Below the pieces are notes generated by a model. It was not told where the DNA came from, searched no databases, and saw only the letters and a program-made list of their open reading frames with translations. The position numbers were made by a program, and so were the translations under genes. From Pseudarthrobacter siccitolerans (GTDB lineage: Bacteria > Actinomycetota > Actinomycetes > Actinomycetales > Micrococcaceae), in contig NZ_CAQI01000042.1 in the NCBI RefSeq assembly GCF_001046895.1, positions 1-64,000 of the forward strand: a stretch of DNA of 64,000 bases. Reading direction: 5' to 3'. Shown here piece after piece: positions 47,615 through 60,027 of the stretch (positions are counted from its first letter, which is position 1; every line of letters starts with the position of its first letter).

Positions 47615-48633
47615 AGCATCTCCTGTCCACCGAAGACCTGAGCCTGGCCAACGCCATCCGCATCCTCGACACTGCCGAGGAAATGGCTGCAGTGGGGGAC
47701 CGCGAAGTCAAGAAACTGCCCGCACTGCGCGGCCGCACCGTGGTGAACCTCTTTTTCGAGGACTCCACCCGCACCCGCATCTCGTTCGAAGCGGCCGCCA
47801 AGCGCCTGTCCGCGGACGTCATCAACTTCGCCGCGAAGGGCTCCTCCGTTTCCAAGGGGGAGTCCCTGAAGGACACCGCCCAGACACTGTCCGCGATGGG
47901 CGCGGACGCCGTCGTCATCCGGCACTGGGCCTCCGGGGCTCCGCACCGGCTGGCCGCGACCGACTGGATTGATGCCGCCGTCATCAACGCCGGGGACGGC
48001 ACCCACGAGCACCCCACCCAGGCGCTGCTTGATGCCTTCACCATGCGCCGCCACTGGGCCCGCCTGGCGGGCACCGGGTCCGAAGGCGAAGACCTCAAGG
48101 GAATGCGGGTGGCCATCGCCGGAGACGTCCTGCATTCCCGCGTGGCCCGTTCCAACGTCTGGCTCCTGCGCACCCTCGGCGCCGAGGTCACCCTGGTGGC
48201 GCCGCCCACACTGCTGCCCATCGGCGTCGACAAATGGCCCTGCAAGGTCAGCTACAACATGGACGAAACGCTCGAGCAGGGCGTCGACGCCGTGATGATG
48301 CTCCGGGTGCAGGGCGAACGCATGAACGCGTCCTACTTTCCCAGCACCCGGGAATACTCGCGCCGGTGGGGTTTTGACGACAACCGGCTGCGCGCGCTGG
48401 ACTCCCTGGGCATGAAGGACACCATCATCATGCACCCCGGGCCCATGAACCGCGGCCTGGAAATCTCGGCGGCCGCCGCCGATTCCCCCCGCTCCACCGT
48501 CCTGGCCCAGGTCCGCAACGGCGTGTCCGTGCGGATGGCCGCCCTTTACCTGCTGCTCTCCGGGGACACCCGCGAACCAGCCGCCCCCGCCCTGGCGTAT
48601 GCCGGCACCCATTCCACCAAGGAGAGCAACTGA
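47611..48633 (+). CDS. pyrB: Aspartate carbamoyltransferase catalytic subunit
   Basis: Condenses carbamoyl phosphate with aspartate, the committed step of UMP synthesis. 340 residues: carbamoyl-phosphate loop STRTR at 52-56 ([13 protein letters not shown]), the conserved [13 protein letters not shown] near 129-141, and [11 protein letters not shown] near the C-terminus. No pyrI regulatory chain is adjacent, as expected in this group. GTG start in a GTGA overlap with pyrR; the stop and the pyrC start share TGATG. Confidence 0.97.
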   Translation: MKHLLSTEDLSLANAIRILDTAEEMAAVGDREVKKLPALRGRTVVNLFFEDSTRTRISFEAAAKRLSADVINFAAKGSSVSKGESLKDTAQTLSAMGADAVVIRHWASGAPHRLAATDWIDAAVINAGDGTHEHPTQALLDAFTMRRHWARLAGTGSEGEDLKGMRVAIAGDVLHSRVARSNVWLLRTLGAEVTLVAPPTLLPIGVDKWPCKVSYNMDETLEQGVDAVMMLRVQGERMNASYFPSTREYSRRWGFDDNRLRALDSLGMKDTIIMHPGPMNRGLEISAAAADSPRSTVLAQVRNGVSVRMAALYLLLSGDTREPAAPALAYAGTHSTKESN

Positions 48634-49979
48634 TGGCAGCCAACACCGGAACCTACCTGATCCGCGGCGCCTCGCTCCTGGGCGGCGAGCCGGCAGACCT
48701 GCTGATCCGCGACGGCGTTATCGCTGAAACGGGAACCGGCCTCTCCGCCGAGGGCAGGGACGCTGATGCCACCGTCATCGACGCCGCCGGCCTGGTGGCA
48801 CTGCCCGGCATGGTGGACGTGCACACCCACCTGCGCGAGCCTGGCCGCGAGGACGCCGAGACCGTGGAAACCGGAACCCGGGCCGCAGCCCTGGGCGGGT
48901 ACACCGCCGTCCACGCCATGGCCAACAGCACTCCCGTGGCGGACACCGCCGGCGTGGTGGAGCAGGTCTACAGCCTCGGCCAGGCAGCCGGCTGGGTGGA
49001 CGTGCGCCCCGTGGGCGCCGTCACCGTGGGCCTGGCCGGCGAGCAGCTCGCCGAACTGGGCGCCATGGCCGATTCCCGCGCCCGGGTCCGGATGTTCTCC
49101 GACGACGGCATCTGCGTCCACGATCCCGTCCTCATGCGCCGTGCCCTGGAGTACGTCAAGGCGTTCGACGGCGTGGTGGCCCAGCACGCCCAGGAACCGC
49201 GCCTGACTGCCGGTGCCCAGATGAACGAAGGCGAAGTCTCCGCCGTCCTGGGACTCACCGGCTGGCCCGCGGTGGCCGAGGAAAGCATCATCGCCCGCGA
49301 CGTGCTGCTGGCCCAGCACGTTGGCTCCCGGCTCCACGTCTGCCACGTCTCAACCGCGGGTTCAGTGGAAATCATCCGCTGGGCGAAGCAGCGCGGGATC
49401 AACGTCACCGCGGAGGTCACCCCGCACCACCTGCTGCTGACCGATGACCTGGTCCGCAGCTACGACCCCGTGTACAAGGTGAACCCGCCGCTGCGCACCG
49501 ACGCCGACGTCCAGGCCCTGCGCGCCGGCCTCGCAGACGGGACCATCGACGTCGTCGGCACCGACCACGCACCGCACCCCAGCGAGCACAAGGAATGCGA
49601 GTGGGCCCAGGCCGCCATGGGCATGACCGGCCTGGAAACGGCACTCTCCGTGGTGCAGCACACCATGATCGAGACCGGCCTGATCAGCTGGGCCGACTTC
49701 GCCCGGGTCACCTCCTCTGCTGCCGCAAGGATCGGCCGGCTGGAAGACCAGGGCCGGCCGCTGGAAACGGGGGAGCCCGCCAACATCATCCTGGTGGACC
49801 CCGCCGCGCGCTGGACGGTGGAGCCCGCCAAGATGGCCACCATGGGACGCAACTCCCCGTTCAAGGGCATGGAGCTGCCAGGCAAGGTGGTGGCCACCTT
49901 CTTCAAGGGCCACCCCACAGTGCTGGACGGCAAGCTCAACACGCCGTACCCGCACACCGCGTCCGTGGGCGCCGCCTGA
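48633..49979 (+). CDS. pyrC: Dihydroorotase
   Basis: Zinc amidohydrolase cyclising carbamoyl aspartate to dihydroorotate. 448 residues, class I type: metal-binding [10 protein letters not shown] with His64 and His66, HAQEPRLT near 188, [10 protein letters not shown] near 230, [10 protein letters not shown] near 260 and GTDHAPHP near 308 with the catalytic Asp. The carboxylated-Lys position of many amidohydrolases is not obvious here. AAGGAGAG upstream. It is followed, with a TGATG overlap, by the PH-like gene. Confidence 0.96.
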   Translation: MAANTGTYLIRGASLLGGEPADLLIRDGVIAETGTGLSAEGRDADATVIDAAGLVALPGMVDVHTHLREPGREDAETVETGTRAAALGGYTAVHAMANSTPVADTAGVVEQVYSLGQAAGWVDVRPVGAVTVGLAGEQLAELGAMADSRARVRMFSDDGICVHDPVLMRRALEYVKAFDGVVAQHAQEPRLTAGAQMNEGEVSAVLGLTGWPAVAEESIIARDVLLAQHVGSRLHVCHVSTAGSVEIIRWAKQRGINVTAEVTPHHLLLTDDLVRSYDPVYKVNPPLRTDADVQALRAGLADGTIDVVGTDHAPHPSEHKECEWAQAAMGMTGLETALSVVQHTMIETGLISWADFARVTSSAAARIGRLEDQGRPLETGEPANIILVDPAARWTVEPAKMATMGRNSPFKGMELPGKVVATFFKGHPTVLDGKLNTPYPHTASVGAA

Positions 49980-50500
49980 TGGACACCCAGCTGCTCTCGC
50001 TCGTCATCACGCTGGCCCTCATCGCCGCAGCCTTCGCCCTCATCGCCCTGGGCTGGCGGAACCGCCTCAGGCGCCAGGCCGACGTCGAACAGTTGCCGTT
50101 GGCGCCGGAAGTGCCGGGGGAACCGCTCGCCGGTGCCGAGGGGCAGTACGTCGCGTCCACCACCGGCGGTGACTGGCTGGACCGGATCGCCGTGCACGGC
50201 CTGGGCATCCGGACCAATGCCACACTGGAGGTCTACCCGCACGGTGTCCTCTTTGACCGGTCAGGCGCCCCGGCGCTGTACATTCCTGCGGCGTCCCTCA
50301 CCGGGGTCCGGCTGGACAGCGGCATGGCCGGCAAGTTCGTGGAGAAGGACGGCCTCCTGGTCCTGGCGTGGGTGCACGGCAGCCACGAGCTGGACACCGG
50401 CTTCCGGACCCGCCGCGCAGAGGACAGGAACGTGCTTTTCGCAGCACTTCAGGAATTGATTTCTTCGGCCCCCGCGGCTGATGCCAATAGTGGAAAGTAA
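49979..50500 (+). CDS. Membrane-anchored PH-like protein in the pyr operon
   Basis: 173 residues. One N-terminal membrane helix (about 6-25, [19 protein letters not shown]) is followed by a basic stretch (RNRLRRQ) and a cytoplasmic beta-rich domain. Strand-like elements such as [23 protein letters not shown] and [20 protein letters not shown] recall bacterial PH-like domains. It lies between pyrC and carA and is coupled to pyrC by TGATG. A homologue at this spot is common in actinobacterial pyr operons, yet no role in pyrimidine synthesis is established. Confidence 0.8.
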   Translation: MDTQLLSLVITLALIAAAFALIALGWRNRLRRQADVEQLPLAPEVPGEPLAGAEGQYVASTTGGDWLDRIAVHGLGIRTNATLEVYPHGVLFDRSGAPALYIPAASLTGVRLDSGMAGKFVEKDGLLVLAWVHGSHELDTGFRTRRAEDRNVLFAALQELISSAPAADANSGK

Positions 50501-50504
50501 GCAA

Positions 50505-51784
50505 GTGACAACAAACACCGCAGTATCCGCCCCAGTTTCCGCTCCTGTATCAGCTCCCGCTGCGCTCGTCCTCGAAGACGGCCGCATCTTCCGCGGAAGC
50601 AGCTACGGCGCCACCGGAACCGCCCTGGGCGAGGCAGTCTTCGCCACCGGGATGACCGGCTACCAGGAAACCATCACCGACCCCTCCTACGCCCGGCAGC
50701 TGGTGGTGCAGACCGCACCGCACATCGGCAACACCGGCGTGAACAATGACGACGCCGAGTCCCGCCGCATCTGGGTGGCCGGCTACATCGTCCGGGACGC
50801 CGCCCGCCGCCCGTCCAACTGGCGCTCCGAGCGTTCCCTGGACGAAGAGCTCGTGGCCCAGGGCATCGTCGGCATCCAGGGCGTGGACACCCGGGCCATC
50901 ACCCGCCACCTCCGCGAGCACAAGACCATGCGCGCCGGCATTTTCTCCGGCGAAGCCGCCCGGGCCACGGACAAGGAACTGCTCGAGGCCGTCCTGGCCA
51001 GCGCCCCGATGGAGGGCGCCCGGCTGGCCGAGGAAGTCAGCGTGGACGAAGCCTACGTCGTGGAACCGAAGGACCACGGCTGGGACGGTGAACCCCGGTT
51101 CAGCATCGCCGCCGTCGACCTCGGCATCAAAGCCATGACCCCGGTCCGGTTCGCCGAGCGCGGCGTCCGCGTCCACGTGCTCCCGGCCACCGCCACCCTC
51201 GAGGACGTCAAGGCCGTCAACCCGGACGGTTTCTTTATGTCCAACGGCCCCGGCGACCCCGCCACCGCCGACACCCAGGTCAAGCTCCTCCGCTCCGTGC
51301 TGGACGAAAAGCTGCCGTACTTCGGCATCTGCTTCGGCAACCAGATCCTGGGCCGCGCCCTGGGCTTTGGCACCTACAAGCTGCGCTACGGCCACCGCGG
51401 CATCAACCAGCCCGTTATGGACCGCCGCACCGGCAAGGTGGAGATCACCTCGCAGAACCACGGCTTCGCCGTGGATGCACCGCTCGACGGCGCCACCCAG
51501 GCTCCCGAGGCACGCTACGGGCGCGTCGAGGTCAGCCACGTCAGCCTCAACGACGACGTCGTGGAAGGCCTCGCCTGCCTGGACATCCCCGCCTTCTCCG
51601 TGCAGTACCACCCCGAGGCAGCGGCCGGACCGCACGACGCCGCCTACCTGTTCGACCGCTTCATCGACCTGATGGAGGGCACCCGGGACGGCAGGACCGC
51701 CAACCTGTCCAAGGACCCGGTGGACTCCGCGCATTCAGCCGGCGCTGAACACAAAAACGACAACAAGACTGAGGACAAGAAGTA

Positions 51785-51785
<1 letters not shown>
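50505..51785 (+). CDS. carA: Carbamoyl-phosphate synthase small subunit
   Basis: Glutaminase subunit delivering ammonia to CarB. 426 residues: N-terminal CPSase domain ([20 protein letters not shown]-like segment ending [10 protein letters not shown]) and a class I amidotransferase domain with Cys276 (GICFGNQ), His369 and Glu371 (YHPEA). GTG 50505 is used, with GGAAAG upstream. An ATG at 50481 would overlap the previous gene by 20 bp and is less likely. The tail (about 400-426) is charged and non-conserved. The stop and carB start share TAATG. Confidence 0.95.
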
Positions 51786-55091
<3,306 letters not shown>

Positions 55092-55099
<8 letters not shown>

Positions 55100-55964
55100 G
55101 CAGGCAGCAGCGTCCGCGCAAGTGCAGGGCCGGGAGTCCTTCGGCTCCCGGCTCAGCGCCGCCATGGCGGCCCACGGCCCGCTGTGCGTCGGCATTGACC
55201 CGCACCCGTCCCTGCTGTCCGCCTGGGGGCTGCAGGACGACGTCGACGGCCTGCGTGCGTTTTCGCTGACCGTCCTGGACGCGGTGGCTTCGCTCGCTGC
55301 CGCGGTCAAGCCGCAGGTGGCGCTCTACGAGCGCCACGGGTCCGCCGGGATGGCTGTCCTGGAGGAAGTCCTTGCCCTGGCCCGGGACGAGTCGGTGCTG
55401 ACCATCGCCGACGCGAAGCGCGGCGACATCGGCTCCACCATGGCGGCGTACGCTGACGCGTGGCTCCGGGACGGTTCGCCGCTGGCCGCCGACTCGGTGA
55501 CCCTGAGCCCCTACCTGGGCTTCGAATCACTGCGTCCTGCCCTGGACCTGGCGGCAGAGACCGGACGCGGGGTTTTTGTCCTCGCCCTGACCTCCAACCC
55601 CGAAGGGGCCTCGGTCCAGCACGTCGGCGGAGCGGACTCCGTGGCGCGCCGCATCGCGCAGGCTGCCGGCGGCGAAAACCGCCGCTACCCGGGGGAGCTT
55701 GGCTCGGTGGGACTGGTGGTGGGCGCCACCGTCGGCTCTGCCCTTGCGGACCTCGGCGTTGATCTCGCCGCCATGCGCGGACCCATCCTCGCTCCCGGGC
55801 TAGGCGCCCAAGGGGCCACCCCGGCCCACCTGCGTGCCACCTTCGGCGACGCCTACGGGCAGGTCCTCGGAACCTCCAGCCGGGAGATCCTCTCGGCCGG
55901 CCCCCGGCGGCAGGCACTGCGGGACGCCGCCCAGCGGACCCTCGACGGATTGCGCAGCGAATAA
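55092..55964 (+). CDS. pyrF: Orotidine 5'-phosphate decarboxylase (mycobacterial type)
   Basis: Last step of UMP synthesis, decarboxylation of OMP. 290 residues, the longer PyrF group typical of actinobacteria. The catalytic Lys-Asp pair lies in [10 protein letters not shown] at 107-116. VGIDPHPS near 33-40 and GLVVGATVG and [12 protein letters not shown] near the C-terminus are phosphate/barrel elements. ATG 55092 overlaps the carB stop by 8 bp. The dihydroorotate dehydrogenase and orotate phosphoribosyltransferase genes are not in this operon. Confidence 0.95.
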
Positions 55965-56021
55965 GTATTGCACTGCGGGCCAGGTGCTGGAGCGAATAGC
56001 TGCCCGTTTCCCGCGGATGCA

Positions 56022-56050
56022 TTGATTCGGGCAGCACCAGAGGGTAGTTT
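56022..56050 (+). promoter_or_regulatory. Putative promoter of mihF
   Basis: TTGATT (56022-56027) and TAGTTT (56045-56050) are separated by 17 bp. This would start transcription near 56057 and leave a leader of about 55 nt. An imperfect inverted repeat lies across it: CTGCCCG (56000-56006) with CGGGCAG (56028-56034). It suggests mihF and the genes after it can be expressed apart from the pyr operon. Confidence 0.45.
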
Positions 56051-56111
56051 CAGGACAAGTCCAAGGGCGGCCGCCGTTGGACATATCCGCCGAAATCCGG
56101 GGGTGTCACCC

Positions 56112-56429
56112 ATGGTGCTGCGACCCTTATCCGCGTCCGAACGGACTGATGCCCTCAACAAGGCCGCGGCAGCCAGGGCAACAAGGGCCGCGGCCAAGGA
56201 AAGCCTGAAGAACGGCGAGAAATCCGCGGCCGAGATCATCAGTGCAGCCGTTGAGGATGAAGCCATGGCACGGATGAAGGTATCCGAGTTGCTGGAGGCC
56301 TTGCCGGGCATCGGCAAAGTCCGGGCCGCCGCCATCATGAAGCAGCTCGGCATTGCGGCTTCCCGCAGGCTCCGCGGCCTCGGCATCCACCAGCGCCGGG
56401 CGCTGGTAGATTTTATAGACGAGAACTAG
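56112..56429 (+). CDS. mihF: Integration host factor, actinobacterial type (mIHF)
   Basis: Nucleoid-associated, DNA-bending protein first found as the mycobacteriophage L5 integration host factor; essential in mycobacteria. 105 residues: a helical Ala-rich N-terminus ([21 protein letters not shown]) and a helix-turn-helix/HhH-like domain with [21 protein letters not shown] at 60-80. ATG 56112 is used, with GGGGG about 9 nt upstream. A GTG at 56103 is an alternative adding three residues. The order mihF-gmk-rpoZ is conserved. Confidence 0.94.
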   Translation: MVLRPLSASERTDALNKAAAARATRAAAKESLKNGEKSAAEIISAAVEDEAMARMKVSELLEALPGIGKVRAAAIMKQLGIAASRRLRGLGIHQRRALVDFIDEN

Positions 56430-56473
56430 GGCTGCCCCGGCCGCCTTTCCCCAAATCCGGCACAAAGGAATAC

Positions 56474-57070
56474 GTGAGTAAAAAACCTGGACTGACAGTC
56501 CTCGCAGGTCCGACGGCTGTTGGCAAAGGCACCGTGTCCACCTTCATCCGGGACAACTACCCGGAGGTCTGGCTGTCCGTTTCAGCCACCACCCGGGCTC
56601 CCCGGCCGGGAGAGATCGACGGCGTGCACTACTTCTTCAAATCCAAGGAGGAGTTCGAGCGGCTCGTTGCCGACGGCGAGCTCCTGGAATGGGCGGTGGT
56701 CCACGGCCAGAACACCTACGGCACCCTGAAAAGCACCGTGAACCAGGCCATCGCCGAGGGACGCTCCGTGCTGCTGGAGATCGACCTGCAGGGTGCCCGC
56801 CAGGTCAAGGCCGCCGTTCCGGACGCCCAGTTCGTCTTCCTCGCGCCGCCGAGCTGGGACGAAATGGTGCGCCGGCTGGTGGGCCGCGGCACCGAAACCC
56901 CCGAGGAACAGCAGCGCCGGCTGGAAACCGCTAAACTGGAACTTGCTGCTGAACCGGAGTTCGACCACACCGTCATCAATGACGACGTTCGCCGGGCGGC
57001 GGACGAGCTTGTTTCACTCATGGGGCTGACCCCGCATCCGCACGGGGCGCGGGAAGCGTCAGCCCGCTAG
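56474..57070 (+). CDS. gmk: Guanylate kinase
   Basis: Phosphorylates GMP to GDP. 198 residues: P-loop GPTAVGKGT at 12-20 (with Ala-Val for the commoner Ser-Gly), GMP-binding [19 protein letters not shown] near 37-55, [13 protein letters not shown] near 73-85, and [11 protein letters not shown] near 99-109. The lid has [16 protein letters not shown] start at 56474 with AAAGGA 4-9 nt upstream. rpoZ begins 15 bp after its stop. Confidence 0.96.
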   Translation: MSKKPGLTVLAGPTAVGKGTVSTFIRDNYPEVWLSVSATTRAPRPGEIDGVHYFFKSKEEFERLVADGELLEWAVVHGQNTYGTLKSTVNQAIAEGRSVLLEIDLQGARQVKAAVPDAQFVFLAPPSWDEMVRRLVGRGTETPEEQQRRLETAKLELAAEPEFDHTVINDDVRRAADELVSLMGLTPHPHGAREASAR

Positions 57071-57085
57071 GAATTTGGAGAATTC

Positions 57086-57346
57086 GTGTCCACGAACCTT
57101 GAAGGCATCATCAACCCGCCGATCGACTCGCTGCTCGAGGCAGCCGACTCCAAGTACGGCCTGGTGATCTTCGGTGCCAAGCGTGCTCGTCAGATCAACG
57201 CCTACTACGCCCAGCTGCACGAGGGCCTCTTCGAGTACGTCGGCCCGCTGGTTGACACCAAGCTGAACGAAAAGTCGCTTTCGATCGCCCTGCGCGAGAT
57301 CAACGAAGGCAAGCTGGTTTCCACGCCGATTGAAGCCGCGGAGTAA
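57086..57346 (+). CDS. rpoZ: RNA polymerase omega subunit
   Basis: Assists beta' folding and assembly of RNA polymerase. 86 residues, matching actinobacterial omega: [29 protein letters not shown] and [19 protein letters not shown] 57086 with TTGGAG 7 nt upstream. It follows gmk closely, the usual gmk-rpoZ-coaBC order. In many bacteria omega also forms a (p)ppGpp site, but the MAR motif needed in E. coli is not clearly present. Confidence 0.96.
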   Translation: MSTNLEGIINPPIDSLLEAADSKYGLVIFGAKRARQINAYYAQLHEGLFEYVGPLVDTKLNEKSLSIALREINEGKLVSTPIEAAE

Positions 57347-57380
57347 TTCTGCCGCCTGAGGTGCTGTTGACGGAGGTCAC

Positions 57381-58622
57381 GTGCGCATAGTCCTCGGAGT
57401 CGGGGGAGGGATCGCCGCCTACAAGGTGGCATCGCTCCTCCGGCTTTTTACTGAAGCCGGCCATCACGTCACAGTGATTCCCACGGAGGCGGCCACACGC
57501 TTTGTGGGCACCGCCACCTGGGAGGCGTTGTCCGGAAACCCTGTCAGCAACAGCGTTTTCGACGGCGTCCACCAGGTCAACCATGTCCGCCTGGGCCATG
57601 AAGCCGACCTTGTGGTCATCGCCCCGGCCACTGCCGACCTCCTGGCCAAAGCAGCCACCGGCCAAGCCGGCGACCTCCTGACCAACACCCTGCTGATGGC
57701 GCACGGGCCGGTGCTGTTCGCCCCGGCCATGCACACCGAAATGTGGCAGCACGCGGCCACCCGCGCCAATGTTGAAACCCTGCGCAGCCGCGGCGTTGCT
57801 GTCCTCGAACCCGCGACCGGCCGGCTGACAGGATCAGACTCCGGGCCGGGCAGGCTGCCGGAGCCCGAAGTCATTTTCGAGGCCGCGATGGCCCTGGTCG
57901 AGGGGCAGTCGGACTACCAGCTGCCGCTGGCCGGCCGCACCGTCACCATCAGTGCCGGCGGAACCCGCGAACCACTGGACCCCGTCCGTTTCCTTGGCAA
58001 CCGGTCCTCCGGAAAGCAGGGCGTGGCGCTGGCGGTCGCCGCACGGAACGCCGGGGCAACCGTCCGGCTGATCGCGGCCCATATGGAAGTTCCGCCGCCG
58101 GCCGGGGTGGAGGTGGTCCAGGTGGAGACTGCCCTGCAGCTGCGGGAAGCCGCGCTGGCAGCCGCTGCCGATTCCGACGTCGTTATTATGTCCGCCGCGG
58201 TCGCCGACTTCCGTCCGGCAGAGGTCTCCAACACCAAAATCAAGAAGCGCGACGACACCGCCGATCCCGTGATCACACTGGTCCGCAATCCTGACATCCT
58301 GCACGAGCTCGTGGAACGGCGGAACAGCTCCGGATCCGCGGAGGGGCAGCAGCTGATTGTCGGATTCGCCGCGGAAACCGGGGACAGTCACGGCGACGTG
58401 CTGGCCTACGCGGAGGCAAAGCTGCAGCGCAAAGGCTGCGACCTGCTGGTGGTCAACCACGTCGGCGCGAACAAAGTCTTCGGCCAGGACACCAACTCCG
58501 TGGTCATCCTGGCCCGCTCCGGCTCCGAACCACAGGAGGCGTCCGGAACCAAAACCCAGGTTTCGAGCGCCATCATCAGCCGGATCGGCTTCCAACTGAA
58601 CCACGTATCGCCCCGCACCTGA
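57381..58622 (+). CDS. coaBC: Bifunctional phosphopantothenoylcysteine synthetase/decarboxylase
   Basis: Two consecutive steps of coenzyme A synthesis. 413 residues. The N-terminal CoaC flavoprotein domain (1-185) has GVGGGIAAYK at the start, APATADLLAKAATG near 76-89 and PAMHTEMW near 116-123, where the usual PXMNXXMW Asn is His. The C-terminal CoaB domain (about 190-400) has ISAGGTREPLDPVRFLGNRSSGK, SAAVADFRP and KIKK near 275. GTG 57381 with CGGAGG upstream. metK follows after 87 bp. Confidence 0.95.
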   Translation: MRIVLGVGGGIAAYKVASLLRLFTEAGHHVTVIPTEAATRFVGTATWEALSGNPVSNSVFDGVHQVNHVRLGHEADLVVIAPATADLLAKAATGQAGDLLTNTLLMAHGPVLFAPAMHTEMWQHAATRANVETLRSRGVAVLEPATGRLTGSDSGPGRLPEPEVIFEAAMALVEGQSDYQLPLAGRTVTISAGGTREPLDPVRFLGNRSSGKQGVALAVAARNAGATVRLIAAHMEVPPPAGVEVVQVETALQLREAALAAAADSDVVIMSAAVADFRPAEVSNTKIKKRDDTADPVITLVRNPDILHELVERRNSSGSAEGQQLIVGFAAETGDSHGDVLAYAEAKLQRKGCDLLVVNHVGANKVFGQDTNSVVILARSGSEPQEASGTKTQVSSAIISRIGFQLNHVSPRT

Positions 58623-58709
58623 ATGTTTGGCGGGCACGTCCGCTGAGCAGAGTGACACCGCATGACGTCCCGCCGGGGCAGTCCGGATTCCAACAAGTAA
58701 GGTAATTGA

Positions 58710-59945
58710 GTGACTTTACCGCTGCACCTTCCCCAGTCCCATGGGGCCACGCCCTCCGCGCTCCGGCTCTTCACCTCCGAGTCCGTCACCGAGGGCCACC
58801 CGGACAAGATCTGCGACCAGATCAGTGACGCCATCCTGGACGCACTGCTCGCTGCCGACCCCGAATCGCGGGTAGCCGTGGAGACCATGGCCACCACCGG
58901 CCTGGTCCACGTGGCCGGCGAAGTCACCACGGACGCCTACGTCGAAATTCCACAGATTGTCCGCGAAACCATCCTCGGCATCGGCTACGACTCCTCGGCC
59001 AACGGGTTCGACGGCGCACGCTGCGGGGTTTCCGTTTCCATCGGCCAGCAGTCCAACGACATCGCCGGGGGAGTCTTCAACTCCCTCGAAGCCCGCGAAG
59101 GACGCCAGGAGGACGACTACGACCTCCAGGGCGCCGGCGACCAGGGCCTGATGTTCGGCTACGCCAGCGATGAGACTCCTTCCTACATGCCCACCCCCAT
59201 CTGGCTGGCACACCGGTTGTCGGAGCGGCTCACCGAAGTCCGCAAGTCAGGCCAGCTGCCCTACCTCCGCCCGGATGGCAAGACGCAGGTAACCGTGGGC
59301 TATGACAAGGACCTGCCCGTCTCAGTCGAAACCGTTGTTATCTCCAGCCAGCACGCCGAAGGCGCAAGCCTGGCGCAGCTCCGCGCGGACCTCGCCTCCA
59401 TCGTCATCGAGCCCGTGCTCGCCGGCGCCAACCTGGACATTTCCCGGGCAGCGAACATCCTGAACCCGGCCGGCGAATTCGTCATCGGCGGTCCCGTGGG
59501 CGACGCCGGCCTCACCGGCCGGAAGATCATCGTTGACACCTACGGTGGCATGGCCCGCCACGGCGGCGGTGCCTTCTCCGGCAAGGACCCCTCCAAGGTG
59601 GACCGCTCGGCTGCCTACGCCATGCGCTGGGTCGCCAAGAACGTGGTGGCAGCAGGACTGGCCAAGCGTGCCGAGATCCAGATCGCCTATGCCATCGGCC
59701 AGGCCCGCCCCGTGGGAACCTACGTTGAAACCTTCGGCACCGAAACGGTGGATCCTGCCCGCATCAGCGCCGCCATCGCGGAGATCTTCGACCTCCGTCC
59801 CCGCGCCATCATCGACGCCCTGGACCTGAAGCGGCCCATCTACGCCAAGACCGCCGCGCACGGGCACTTCGGCCGCGACGATCCGGACTTCACCTGGGAG
59901 CGCCTGGACCGCGTCGACGACCTGAAGGCGTTCTTCAACGCCTAG
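58710..59945 (+). CDS. metK: S-adenosylmethionine synthetase
   Basis: Forms SAM from methionine and ATP. 411 residues: [20 protein letters not shown] near 21-40 (catalytic His, Mg Asp), [12 protein letters not shown] near 141-152, [19 protein letters not shown] near 286-304 (the glycine loop and P-loop-like lysine), and a C-terminal HFGR(D) element. GTG start with AAGGTAA upstream. The 87-bp gap before it has no SAM-riboswitch-like core. Confidence 0.97.
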   Translation: MTLPLHLPQSHGATPSALRLFTSESVTEGHPDKICDQISDAILDALLAADPESRVAVETMATTGLVHVAGEVTTDAYVEIPQIVRETILGIGYDSSANGFDGARCGVSVSIGQQSNDIAGGVFNSLEAREGRQEDDYDLQGAGDQGLMFGYASDETPSYMPTPIWLAHRLSERLTEVRKSGQLPYLRPDGKTQVTVGYDKDLPVSVETVVISSQHAEGASLAQLRADLASIVIEPVLAGANLDISRAANILNPAGEFVIGGPVGDAGLTGRKIIVDTYGGMARHGGGAFSGKDPSKVDRSAAYAMRWVAKNVVAAGLAKRAEIQIAYAIGQARPVGTYVETFGTETVDPARISAAIAEIFDLRPRAIIDALDLKRPIYAKTAAHGHFGRDDPDFTWERLDRVDDLKAFFNA

Positions 59946-60027
59946 GAATGCCGCAGTGCAGGAATGTCTGTGCCGGGTGGTTTGCTGGCTCTGTCCACTT
60001 GGGTAATGCTGAACGGAGGTAGCCGCC

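Noticed and set aside
58623..58709. SAM riboswitch before metK
   Set aside because: The 87-bp gap is too short and lacks conserved SAM-riboswitch core motifs.
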